Assembly (NCBI GenBank): GCA_016841565.1 | Contig: JAENYX010000020.1 | Location: 1-46,297 of the forward strand | Length of the DNA: 46,297 nucleotides | Origin: Clostridium thermobutyricum | GTDB lineage: Bacteria; Bacillota; Clostridia; Ch29 | Direction: 5' to 3' | Shown: piece after piece, positions 37,253 through 44,549 of the stretch | How positions within the stretch are numbered: position 1 is the stretch's first letter | How the letters are laid out: each line of letters opens with the position of its first letter | The notes under the pieces: model-generated | Told to the model about the DNA's origin: nothing | The model's input: only the letters and a program-made list of their open reading frames with translations | Databases searched by the model: none | Position numbers and translations under genes: made by a program

Positions 37253-38749
37253 GTGAAAAAGAGAATATATATAGGCGGCCTTGCCCTGGTACTGATGGTG
37301 TTTACTTTTGGAGCGTGTACGTCAATGCCGATGGGTACCCAAGCGATGCAAGGGTATGTCCCGACCTTCCGGGTGACGGGAGATGTGGAGCAGCCCCTTT
37401 TGCTGGGCAGTCTTGAAGAGTTTCCGGCTTCCGGGCTGGAGCGGGACAAAAAAATAGGCAAAACGGTTAGCCTAAGCGAAATTATTGCCAGGGCAATGCC
37501 AATGACAGAAAATTACAGCGTGCTTCTTATTGGGGACGATGGTCTGACGGCCGAGGTGGAGGGTAGCAGCATTGCCGACTGCCATATAACCTTCTCGACC
37601 CGAAACGCATGGGAGGCAATAAACCCAAAGCATCCGGTCAGCAGCAACATTAAAAGGATAAAGGAGATTGTGGTGGTTTCAGTTGGAGATAGCGCTTCTT
37701 TAGGGCTTAGTATAATTGAACAGACGGGCAACTTAGAGTTAATTACACCCGGTGAGTTGTATAAAACGCCGTTGCTTGACTTCCCGGTTTTTGAAGGCAA
37801 ATCCACCATAGAACATGAGGGAAAGGTCAATACCACCAGCATTTTTACCAGAAGGAAAATGGTTGCGTTAAAGGATTTGGGATACGTATCAGAAGGAGAC
37901 AGTCTTATGGCGGTGGGAAGAGACGGCGGGCAGAGCCTTATATACCGGGAAGGATACCTGGAACTGAAGGGAAACAGCATTGATTATGTATTTCCCAACC
38001 TCAAGGACAGGGTTGAAGACCTTGCGGGGATAATTAAAAATCCGCCCGGAGCCAGCAACATGGACGCTTATCACGATGCAGCCCATTTTCTTGACAGGGA
38101 CGAAAACGTGCTTATAATAGTGCTGGACGGGTTTGGCTATCACCAGTACAGCCATGCTCTTCAAAACGGATATATATCGTTTCTCAAAGGCATCGGTCGG
38201 GCAAAAATGGCGTTCTCGGTATACACACCGGTGACCAATGCCGGGCTGGCGGCCCTGCTAACCGGCAGGCCACCGTCCGAAAACGGGGTGCATACCCGCA
38301 AGGAGATGGACGTTTTAACCCCATCCATACTTGAGTATGCAATCCAGAAGGGTAAGGAAGCCATTATGGTTGAAGGTAATATTAAGATTTTGAACCTGGA
38401 GGTTGAACCCATTCTCAATATAGACAAAAATTCCAACGGCAGCATCGATGACGAGATAAGGGATAAGGCGCTGGGGAAAATGAGCGAGGGTCCAAACCTT
38501 ATGGTAGTTCATTTTCACGGTATAGACGACAGCGGGCATAGCTACGGTGACATTAGTCCCGAAACCATGGAAAGGATAAAGGTAACCGACGGCTATGTCA
38601 ATGAGCTTGTTTCGGGATGGAGTGGTAAAGTAATAATAACCGCCGACCACGGTATGCATTCGGTACCTGATGGCGGCAGCCATGGGGAATTCCGGTACGA
38701 GGACATGATTGTACCGTATATTATATGTCAGGGGGAGGGAAACAGATGA
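37253..38749 (+). CDS. Exported alkaline-phosphatase-superfamily hydrolase with N-terminal molybdopterin-fold-like domain
   Basis: Lipoprotein of 498 residues, GTG start at 37253 behind GGGAGG. Lipobox FGAC (Cys about residue 22). Residues about 40-145 resemble the neighbouring small domains (LLIGDDGLTAEVEGSS in place of the A.DGY motif). The C-terminal half (about 270-495) is an alkaline-phosphatase-like phosphodiesterase/phosphatase: VLIIVLDGFGYHQY (metal Asp), VTNAGLAALLTGRPPS (nucleophile Thr region), GIDDSGHSYG and ITADHGMHSVPDGGSHGE (metal ligands). It should act outside the membrane on a phosphate ester or diester. Fusion to a possible pterin-binding domain suggests cleavage of molybdopterin dinucleotide; that is inference. 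Its last bases overlap the next start. Confidence 0.85.
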   Translation: MKKRIYIGGLALVLMVFTFGACTSMPMGTQAMQGYVPTFRVTGDVEQPLLLGSLEEFPASGLERDKKIGKTVSLSEIIARAMPMTENYSVLLIGDDGLTAEVEGSSIADCHITFSTRNAWEAINPKHPVSSNIKRIKEIVVVSVGDSASLGLSIIEQTGNLELITPGELYKTPLLDFPVFEGKSTIEHEGKVNTTSIFTRRKMVALKDLGYVSEGDSLMAVGRDGGQSLIYREGYLELKGNSIDYVFPNLKDRVEDLAGIIKNPPGASNMDAYHDAAHFLDRDENVLIIVLDGFGYHQYSHALQNGYISFLKGIGRAKMAFSVYTPVTNAGLAALLTGRPPSENGVHTRKEMDVLTPSILEYAIQKGKEAIMVEGNIKILNLEVEPILNIDKNSNGSIDDEIRDKALGKMSEGPNLMVVHFHGIDDSGHSYGDISPETMERIKVTDGYVNELVSGWSGKVIITADHGMHSVPDGGSHGEFRYEDMIVPYIICQGEGNR

Positions 38750-39258
38750 AAAAGATAGTAATGGCAGTTGTGGTAATACTGGTATTGGTGGTAGGGGTGA
38801 CGGCCTACCTCAACAGGGGGGACCTGGCGGCAAAACAGGAAAGCCAGCAGGACGCATTTATTATAATAAAGTCGGGAGGCAGCGAGGTGGCAAGGGTTGA
38901 TATGGGCCAATTAAAGGACCTGAACCAGGTGGATGTGGAAGCCAACCTCAAGAGAAGCGGTAAGGACCCCGAAAAACATCAATATACGGGAGTTTTGCTT
39001 AAAGAGGTACTGGAAGCCGCAGGTGCCGACACTGCAGGTAAGGATACTGTTATAATGACGGCGGTGGACGGATACACCTCGGCCATAAGCATGGATGAAG
39101 TTCTTGAGGATGATAATGTATATGTGGTGTATAAAATAGACGGCCAGCCGCTGGGCACCAAGGAGGCGGGCGGCAGCGGGCCGCTGCAGGTCATACTGGC
39201 CAAGGACCCCTTCAGTCAGAGATGGTGTAAATTTGTGATGGAGATTGACCTGCAATGA
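38746..39258 (+). CDS. Membrane-anchored protein with molybdopterin-fold-like domain
   Basis: Exported or membrane-anchored protein of 170 residues: one N-terminal hydrophobic segment (about residues 3-20) without a lipobox Cys, then one small domain. It shows YTGVLLKEVLEAAGA (about residue 78), MTAVDGYTSAISMDEV (about residue 104), YKIDGQPLGTKEAGGSGPLQ, and WCKFVMEID at the end. The A.DGY signature and the GPLQVI strand match proteins of the PF00174-like fold. The ATG at 38746 overlaps the previous stop (ATGA), and its own stop overlaps the ECF ATPase start, which indicates translational coupling and a shared job with the transporter. An in-frame start at 38725 is less likely. Confidence 0.8.
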   Translation: MKKIVMAVVVILVLVVGVTAYLNRGDLAAKQESQQDAFIIIKSGGSEVARVDMGQLKDLNQVDVEANLKRSGKDPEKHQYTGVLLKEVLEAAGADTAGKDTVIMTAVDGYTSAISMDEVLEDDNVYVVYKIDGQPLGTKEAGGSGPLQVILAKDPFSQRWCKFVMEIDLQ

Positions 39259-39941
39259 CATTGTCCCTTGAAATACAAAACCTGTGGTACGGATATCCCG
39301 GCGGCAGGGGAGATGTCCTGAAAGGCGTTAACCTTGCCCTGGAGCCCGGCCAGGTAGTGGCGGTGGTGGGCTTGAGCGGCAGCGGTAAGAGCACCCTGTG
39401 CTACTGCATGAGCGGTATTGTACCCCATATTTATCAGGGAGACCTAAAGGGTACGGTGCTCATCCAGGGTATACCCACCACCCGTATGAAGATACCCGAG
39501 ATTGCAACCAAACTGGGAATAGTGTTTCAGGAGCCGGACACCCAGTTGTTTTCACCCACCGTTGAGGACGAGATTGCCTTTGGTCCGGAGAATTTGTGTC
39601 TTTCAAGGCATGAGATAGGAGAAAGGCTGCAGTTGGCGTTAAAACAGGTGGGGATGGAAGACTTCCGCAACAGCGGCCCCCATCAGCTATCGGGAGGACA
39701 AAAGCAGCTGATAGCCCTGGCTTCGGTGTTAAGCCTTGACCCGGAAATTCTCATATTCGACGAGGCCATGTCCCAGATAGACCAGCAGGGGAAGTCGGCC
39801 ATAAAAGAGGTTATAACCGGCCTTAAAGGCCGTGGAAAGACGGTGGTAATGATTGAACACGATTTTGAAAACCTTGATGTGGCCGACAGGGTTCTGCTTT
39901 TGCGGGACGGTGTGCTGCAACCCTTTGAGGGGAGTTTGTAG
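39255..39941 (+). CDS. ECF transporter ATPase, first (EcfA-like)
   Basis: Cytoplasmic ABC ATPase of 228 residues. Walker A VVGLSGSGKST (about residue 38), Q-loop GIVFQEPDTQLFSPTVEDEIAF (about residue 92), signature LSGGQKQ (about residue 138), Walker B ILIFDEAMSQID (about residue 160), switch VMIEHDF. The FQEPDTQLFSPTVEDE segment is the Q-helix hallmark of ECF ATPases. The ATG overlaps the stop of the preceding gene (ATGA). Its partners are the second ATPase at 40232, the T component at 40884 and the S component at 36679. A 203-bp palindromic element separates it from the second ATPase. Confidence 0.92.
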   Translation: MTLSLEIQNLWYGYPGGRGDVLKGVNLALEPGQVVAVVGLSGSGKSTLCYCMSGIVPHIYQGDLKGTVLIQGIPTTRMKIPEIATKLGIVFQEPDTQLFSPTVEDEIAFGPENLCLSRHEIGERLQLALKQVGMEDFRNSGPHQLSGGQKQLIALASVLSLDPEILIFDEAMSQIDQQGKSAIKEVITGLKGRGKTVVMIEHDFENLDVADRVLLLRDGVLQPFEGSL

Positions 39942-39954
39942 GCACATAGTATAT

Positions 39955-40157
39955 GGCTCCATGGATACCCGCTTACGCGAAAATGCTTTAGAGAAAACTT
40001 TTGCCTTGCTTCTTAAAAATCCTAACGCATTTTATGCGCCCTCCATGGCGCGAAAAGCCTGATTTGGCGTCCTGCCAAATCTACGGATTTTCTGCGAAGC
40101 TTCGGCTAGTTTTCTTGCTAAACCATTTTAAGCGTACGCTTTCGTTTCCATGAAGCC
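39955..40157. repeat. 203-bp imperfect palindromic element inside the ECF operon
   Basis: The 290-base gap between two otherwise packed ECF genes contains one long imperfect inverted repeat. Left end GGCTCCATGGATAC (39955) matches the complement of the right end GTTTCCATGAAGCC (to 40157), and similarity continues inward (GCTTACGCGAAAATGCTTTAG against GCGTACGCTTAAAATGGTTTAG). The centre is GCGCC...GGCGC near 40045. It has no reading frame of its own. It resembles a MITE or a transcribed long hairpin. No target duplication is obvious. Confidence 0.7.
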
Positions 40158-40231
40158 TCATCAGCAGAGTCCGATTAGGGAACGTATTTTTAGTCTTTAG
40201 GTTGGATGACTGCTTATTAGGAGGCATATTT

Positions 40232-40900
40232 GTGATAGATCCGTATATAGAACTGGATGATGTAAGCTTTGCATATAAGAATAATATGCCCATTATAGAC
40301 GGGCTTTCGCTTAAACTTTTCGGGAACCAGTTTACCGCAATAACCGGTCCCAACGGCAGCGGAAAGACCACCCTCGGCAAGATAATGGCGGGGATATTAA
40401 GACCACGGAAAGGGCGGGTAATGATCTGCGGCAAAGACAGTGCCCAAATGAAGCTGGGGGAAATAGGGCAAAAAATTGGGTACCTTTTTCAAAACCCCGG
40501 CCTTCAGATTTTTGCACCCACCGTCCGGGAAGAGGTCTCCTTCGCCCTGGAGCTTAAAGAATACGGCAGGGAGGAAATAGAACGGGAGGTAAACCGTTCG
40601 CTGAGGGATTTCGACCTTTCTCATCTCGAGGACGCCTTTACCTTTAAGCTGAGCAGGGGAGAAAAGCAGCGTCTTGCCATAGCGGCGGTGCTGGTCAATA
40701 ATCCGGGTTTTCTTATACTGGACGAGCCTACCACCGGGTTGGACATGGAAAGAAGAAAAGTACTTTCGGATATACTCTTTAGTCTTAAAAAAAAGGGTAT
40801 AGGTATGGCGGTTATAAGCCACGACCGTGCTTTTATCAGCCGCCTTGCCGACAGGACCATTAAGATGCACGGGGGTGAGATTGTTGAAGACAAGACTTAA
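40232..40900 (+). CDS. ECF transporter ATPase, second (EcfA'-like)
   Basis: Cytoplasmic ABC ATPase of 222 residues. I start at GTG 40232, seven bases after AGGAGG; an in-frame start at 40202 has no ribosome site. Walker A TGPNGSGKTT (about residue 38), Q-helix LFQNPGLQIFAPTVREEVSF, signature LSRGEKQRL (about residue 140, Arg for the first Gly), Walker B FLILDEPTTGLD and switch His ISHDR. The QIFAPTVREE segment is typical of ECF ATPases. It overlaps the T-component gene by about 17 bases and pairs with the ATPase at 39255. Confidence 0.92.
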   Translation: MIDPYIELDDVSFAYKNNMPIIDGLSLKLFGNQFTAITGPNGSGKTTLGKIMAGILRPRKGRVMICGKDSAQMKLGEIGQKIGYLFQNPGLQIFAPTVREEVSFALELKEYGREEIEREVNRSLRDFDLSHLEDAFTFKLSRGEKQRLAIAAVLVNNPGFLILDEPTTGLDMERRKVLSDILFSLKKKGIGMAVISHDRAFISRLADRTIKMHGGEIVEDKT

Positions 40901-41630
40901 AGGTTTGGATCCAAGGACCAAGCTTGTGATGGTTCTTTGTCTTTCCACCCTCGGAGTATTTATACAGGACGTAAGGCTCTTGACGGCGGTGCTTTGCGTA
41001 GCGGCTGTACTGTCAATAGCATCCGGCAGCCGGCTTTTTGTATTGATTAGAAAATTCCGGCGGATACTATGGCTGTTTGTGGCCATAGCCGTTATCCAGA
41101 GCCTGTTTGCACCATCCGGCCGTGTTCTTGTAAGTATAGGGAAGATAAATATAATGACCTCAGGGGGCCTTTACAGGGGCGTTGCAATGGTGCTTAGGAT
41201 GTCTATAGTAATGGTTTCCGCCACCATTATGGCAACATCCAATTCAAGGGAGATTATCCAGGGCCTTGTTCAGTGGAAAATCCCCTACGAAATAGCCTTT
41301 ATGGTTTCGGTGGCAATACGGTTTTTGCCCCTCTTGACCGATGAAATCAAAAATGTGGTGACGGCAGTACAGTTAAGGGGGATAGAACTGGACAGGATAC
41401 CTGTGCGGCAGAGGCTTAAGGTTTATTCCTATCTTATAATGCCGGTGGTGTCGGGGGCTGTAATAAAGTCAAGGGAACTGGCCACAACTATGGAGACAAG
41501 AGCCTTCAGGGCTTATCCCCGAAGGACCAGCTACATGGTTTTAACAATGAATGGGTCGGACTACGCCGTAATGCTTGCAAGCCTGGCACTCAGCATTATT
41601 ACACTTGCTTTATATTTACAGATGGTATAA
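40884..41630 (+). CDS. ECF transporter T component (EcfT/CbiQ-like)
   Basis: Integral membrane protein of about 248 residues with five to six hydrophobic segments. The start is likely TTG 40884 after GGGGGTGAG; GTG 40875 and TTG 40881 are in-frame alternatives, all overlapping the end of the ATPase gene. N-terminal LDPRTKLVMVLCL is the standard CbiQ/EcfT opening. Towards the C-terminus the two coupling motifs appear as AVQLRGIELDR (A-x-x-x-R-G) and TMETRAFRAYPRRT (A-x-R-A), which contact the two ATPases. It completes an S-A-A'-T set. Group I ECF transporters have their own dedicated S component, here at 36679. Confidence 0.9.
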   Translation: MKTRLKGLDPRTKLVMVLCLSTLGVFIQDVRLLTAVLCVAAVLSIASGSRLFVLIRKFRRILWLFVAIAVIQSLFAPSGRVLVSIGKINIMTSGGLYRGVAMVLRMSIVMVSATIMATSNSREIIQGLVQWKIPYEIAFMVSVAIRFLPLLTDEIKNVVTAVQLRGIELDRIPVRQRLKVYSYLIMPVVSGAVIKSRELATTMETRAFRAYPRRTSYMVLTMNGSDYAVMLASLALSIITLALYLQMV

Positions 41631-41648
41631 TACGGGAGGTCTTTAACA

Positions 41649-42398
41649 ATGAGAGTATTTTCGGTATTTGGAATTACCCAGTCGGGTAAAACCACCACAA
41701 TAGAGAACATTATCAGGGAACTCAGGAAAAGGCGTTATTCGGTGGGATCGGTCAAAGAGATACACTTTGAGCAGTTCGCCATAGACCAGGAGGGTACCAA
41801 CACACACCGGCACCGCGCGGCGGGGTCGCAGCTGGTAACCGCAAGGGGCTACAAGGAAACGGATGTTTTGTACCAGAGGATGCTTTCGGTAGAAGAGATA
41901 CTTAGGTTTTACCACCACGATTTCGTGGTGCTGGAGGGAGTTACCGACTGCAATGTACCTAAAATAGTGACCGCTCACAATACCAATGAAGTTGACGAGA
42001 GGATTGACGATACGGTATTTGCAATTTCGGGCAGGATTGCCAATGAACTTACCGAGTATAAGGGTATACCTGTGATAAGTGCCGTTCAAAACATAGAAAT
42101 GCTGGTCAACCTTATTGAGCAAAAGGTATATGAAAGGCTGCCGGATTTTCCGCCCGAATGCTGCAGTGCTTGCGGTTTTTCGTGCAGGCAGCTGGGAATA
42201 AGGATACTTAAAGGCCAGTCCAAGAGAGAGGACTGTGTTTTGTCAGACACCAACATAAAGTTGTTGGTAGACGGCCATGAAATTGACATGGTACCCTTTG
42301 TACAGAAAATACTGTACAATTCGATTGAGGGCGTGGTAAAGGAATTGGAAGGCTATAGAAAAGGTGCGTCAGTGGAAATAAGAATAGGTGGTATATAA
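41649..42398 (+). CDS. mobB: MobB-type GTPase with Fe-S-like cysteine motif
   Basis: Cytoplasmic P-loop protein of 249 residues, ATG 41649 after GGGAGG. Walker A GITQSGKTTTIENII (about residue 8), KEIHFEQFAIDQEGTNTHRH (about residue 36), and VVLEGVTDCNVPKIV (about residue 96), all typical of MobB, which helps make the molybdopterin guanine dinucleotide form of the cofactor. A C-terminal extension has CCSACGFSCRQLGIRILKG...DCVL (about residue 170), a cysteine set like the Fe-S or metal motif of certain MobB proteins. This gene is the strongest link of the operon to molybdenum/tungsten cofactor. No MobA is visible in the window. Its stop directly abuts the next start. Confidence 0.9.
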   Translation: MRVFSVFGITQSGKTTTIENIIRELRKRRYSVGSVKEIHFEQFAIDQEGTNTHRHRAAGSQLVTARGYKETDVLYQRMLSVEEILRFYHHDFVVLEGVTDCNVPKIVTAHNTNEVDERIDDTVFAISGRIANELTEYKGIPVISAVQNIEMLVNLIEQKVYERLPDFPPECCSACGFSCRQLGIRILKGQSKREDCVLSDTNIKLLVDGHEIDMVPFVQKILYNSIEGVVKELEGYRKGASVEIRIGGI

Positions 42399-43151
42399 AT
42401 GCAGCTGGAGCAGGAGTTTATTGAGACAAGGAATATAATAGAATACAGTGTGGATAAACAGTTTTTTAGCAAGAAGAACCGTGTTCATTTGGTCAGAGCG
42501 GTTTTGAATGATTGCACAGAACAGCTGTTTGTGGTCAAAGAATACCCGGAACAGGTCAGCCCCGTTAACATGGAGGCCAGCCTGCTTGTCGCTCTTGACA
42601 AGAAGGGTCTGAGCGTTCCTAAGCTCTATTACAAGGGCAAAGGTTCCATAGTAATGGAGTATATACGGGGGGCTACACTTGTTGATGCTTTAACCGATGC
42701 GGAGTACTATACCCGGAAAAGCCGGGATTATATCAATATAAAAGGCCTGGCCGAGCATCTGGCCAGGTGGCTGGATGGTTTTTACAGAACATCGTCCCAG
42801 ATAACCGGCAAGAGCACAATACTGCAGGATATCAACCTCAGGAATTTTTTACTGGGTTATAAGCTGTATGGTATTGATTTTGAGGACTGCCGGGAAGGGC
42901 TCATTGAGGAGGATATGGGAAGGCTGTTAGCATTTATAGTTACGTATGAACCGGCATTTACCACCTTTAAGATGGGGTTTGCCCGGGAGGTGTACTATGC
43001 CCTGGCAAGGCGGGTGCCGCTGAATAGGGACCGGGTGATTGCCGAGGCTTCAAAAGAGTTTGATGCCATACGGGAAAGAAGGGATATGGTGGTTCCGGAG
43101 GGTATTGCCGGGGAAATTCTGTTGGGAGACCTGTCCGGCTGGCAGGTATAG
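42399..43151 (+). CDS. APH/Bud32-like small-molecule kinase
   Basis: Cytoplasmic protein of 250 residues, beginning directly after the mobB stop. It resembles aminoglycoside-phosphotransferase-like kinases: the ATP lysine in LFVVKEYPE (about residue 46), VMEYIRGATLVDAL, a catalytic loop LQDINLRNFLL (about residue 145) and the metal-binding GIDFEDCREG (DFE in place of DFG). The catalytic Asp and the following Asn are kept, but the His usually found two residues before the Asp is Leu. It is the last gene of the co-directional run. The substrate is unknown; a dephosphorylated pterin or another imported compound is one idea from operon context. Confidence 0.78.
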   Translation: MQLEQEFIETRNIIEYSVDKQFFSKKNRVHLVRAVLNDCTEQLFVVKEYPEQVSPVNMEASLLVALDKKGLSVPKLYYKGKGSIVMEYIRGATLVDALTDAEYYTRKSRDYINIKGLAEHLARWLDGFYRTSSQITGKSTILQDINLRNFLLGYKLYGIDFEDCREGLIEEDMGRLLAFIVTYEPAFTTFKMGFAREVYYALARRVPLNRDRVIAEASKEFDAIRERRDMVVPEGIAGEILLGDLSGWQV

Positions 43152-43267
43152 GGTTGTCATGGGGGTGTGTGCCAAGGAGACGGAGTTGTTGCAACACAGT
43201 CGAATTGCCCGGCTGCGCAGAGATATGCAATCAGCACCAAGCAAGGTACCTGTCCCTGTGTTGGTGT

Positions 43268-43540
43268 TTAGCCGCGTAGCAAATAGCTTAAGGAAACTAT
43301 AGCAAGTGCTGCAGCCATTACTATATATATGGCAAATTTTAACCCTTTCTTCTTCAGCTCCAGCGAATAAAGAAGAAAGTATGCCGCCGACAGTATTAGA
43401 AATACCGGCCAATACCAGCCAAGAATGCTATCGTCTAAACCAGGTCCCTTTGTTGACAGAGCTATCAGCATTATTACCTGAACAATCAGTGGTATAAATT
43501 TTAAATTGTATATCGACGCAAGACTACGAAAGGAAAGCAC
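43268..43540 (-). CDS. Small three-helix membrane protein
   Basis: Protein of 90 residues on the minus strand. The start is GTG at 43540, five bases after GGAGGTGAT; a longer frame back to 43645 would overlap the upstream DUF134 gene and contains no hydrophobic segment. Three hydrophobic stretches: FIPLIVQVIMLIAL (about residue 15), WYWPVFLILSAAYFLLY (about residue 43) and FAIYIVMAAALAIVSL (about residue 70). No recognised motif. It follows the DUF134 gene by 43 bases and may belong to the same unit. Function unknown. Confidence 0.6.
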   Translation of the reverse strand: MLSFRSLASIYNLKFIPLIVQVIMLIALSTKGPGLDDSILGWYWPVFLILSAAYFLLYSLELKKKGLKFAIYIVMAAALAIVSLSYLLRG

Positions 43541-43583
43541 ATAATCACCTCCGGATATTGATATCAATAACCCATCATTTTTA

Positions 43584-44060
43584 TTACGTTCTGCCTCTTC
43601 CGAATCTTCTGCAGTTACCCCTGCAAAAGCCTCCTCCCCGGTCACTGCTGCAAACTACTCTTATGGAGCCGCAATTGGGGCATTTATACTCATCTTTAAT
43701 TAGTTCCTGGTAGTTTTCATAGCTTTCATCCCAATTGCTTCCGCAATCCAGGCACCGTACCGAGCATACATTCCGTGTAAAATTTCCGCCTTCTATGCGG
43801 ATGCCTTTGCCGCTCACAAGAGAATCCGCCATTTTTTTCCTGCCCGAATTCAATATCCGCTGAAAGGTCTGACGGGAGACCTCCATTTTTTTTGCGCACT
43901 GTTCTTGGTCAAGCTCTTCTACATCTTTTAATCTCACAGCTTCCAGTTCTTCTATTTTTAATACGTTGGTTTCGGTAACGGGATTGGCTGCTCCGAAGGG
44001 CATGAATTCTCTAATATCAGGTATGAATTCAACTTTTCTCCATTTTCTTGGTCTTGGCAT
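43584..44060 (-). CDS. DUF134 family DNA-binding regulator
   Basis: Protein of 158 residues. Start ATG at 44060, where the family begins (MPRPRKWRKVEFIP) and AGGAAGTGA precedes; an upstream in-frame start at 44096 is unlikely. The central part DQEQCAKKMEVSRQTFQRIL (about residues 50-70) is the sigma70-region-4-like helix-turn-helix of DUF134. The C-terminal extension has CSVRCLDCG and CPNCG, cysteine pairs that should hold zinc or another metal, and ends in a Gly/Arg-rich tail. DUF134 genes often sit with NifX/DUF5320-type genes linked to iron-molybdenum cofactor proteins. It probably regulates this small cluster through the operators at 44832-44886. Confidence 0.85.
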   Translation of the reverse strand: MPRPRKWRKVEFIPDIREFMPFGAANPVTETNVLKIEELEAVRLKDVEELDQEQCAKKMEVSRQTFQRILNSGRKKMADSLVSGKGIRIEGGNFTRNVCSVRCLDCGSNWDESYENYQELIKDEYKCPNCGSIRVVCSSDRGGGFCRGNCRRFGRGRT

Positions 44061-44131
44061 GGCATCACTTCCTATTTCCATATTCTCTTTAACCAATATA
44101 ATATCATTTTAGCAGAATATATCAAATAGAT

Positions 44132-44172
44132 GTAAAGCCAATAAGCGGATTTAATCCGCTTATTGGCTTTAC
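44132..44172. repeat. Perfect 19-bp hairpin between the DUF5320-like and DUF134 genes
   Basis: GTAAAGCCAATAAGCGGAT (44132-44150) and its exact complement (44154-44172) are split by three bases. It starts four bases after the upstream gene's stop on the minus strand. No T tract follows on that strand, so it may stabilise or process the mRNA rather than terminate it. Confidence 0.8.
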
Positions 44173-44176
44173 TTAC

Positions 44177-44509
44177 TTAATCATTTTCAGTGTCTTGTTC
44201 TTCCAGCTTTATTAACTGCTTGCGAATTAAGCTCAATTCTTCCTCAAGGGCTTGCTGCCGGCTACTTAGCATAGATCTTTCGTCTACAGAAACTGCCTCG
44301 GGTGCTGTAAATCCTCCGTATCGAGCCCAGGCCGGCTGCCCTGTAAGATAATACATGTTTCTGAAGCCTCTTCCCCGGCCCATGCCGCCCATAAAGAATC
44401 CTCCTACTCTGTTTGCAAACCCGGGTACGTTATAGCCGCTGCAATATCCCATACCTCTGCCTGTCATTGGTCCCATACCTGCGGGACCCATTCGGTTTCC
44501 TCCCGGCAT
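44177..44509 (-). CDS. DUF5320-like glycine/methionine-rich protein
   Basis: Protein of 110 residues. Start ATG 44509 with GGGAGGT upstream; frames extending to 44581 lack a ribosome site. The N-terminus MPGGNRMGPAGMGPMTGRGM is the DUF5320 signature (Met/Gly-rich, often linked to metal-cofactor clusters), then a Gly/Arg-rich stretch, then a C-terminal helix SSRQQALEEELSLIRKQLIK (about residue 83) predicted to form a coiled coil. No catalytic motif. It lies between a second such protein and the DUF134 regulator on the same strand. Confidence 0.85.
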   Translation of the reverse strand: MPGGNRMGPAGMGPMTGRGMGYCSGYNVPGFANRVGGFFMGGMGRGRGFRNMYYLTGQPAWARYGGFTAPEAVSVDERSMLSSRQQALEEELSLIRKQLIKLEEQDTEND

Positions 44510-44549
44510 AGTCTTACCTCCCTTCGGTAAAATTTTGATACTATGCAAA

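Noticed and set aside
40202..40231. Upstream start of the second ECF ATPase
   Set aside because: GTG 40232 is correctly spaced from AGGAGG and begins the conserved fold; the upstream codons have no ribosome site.
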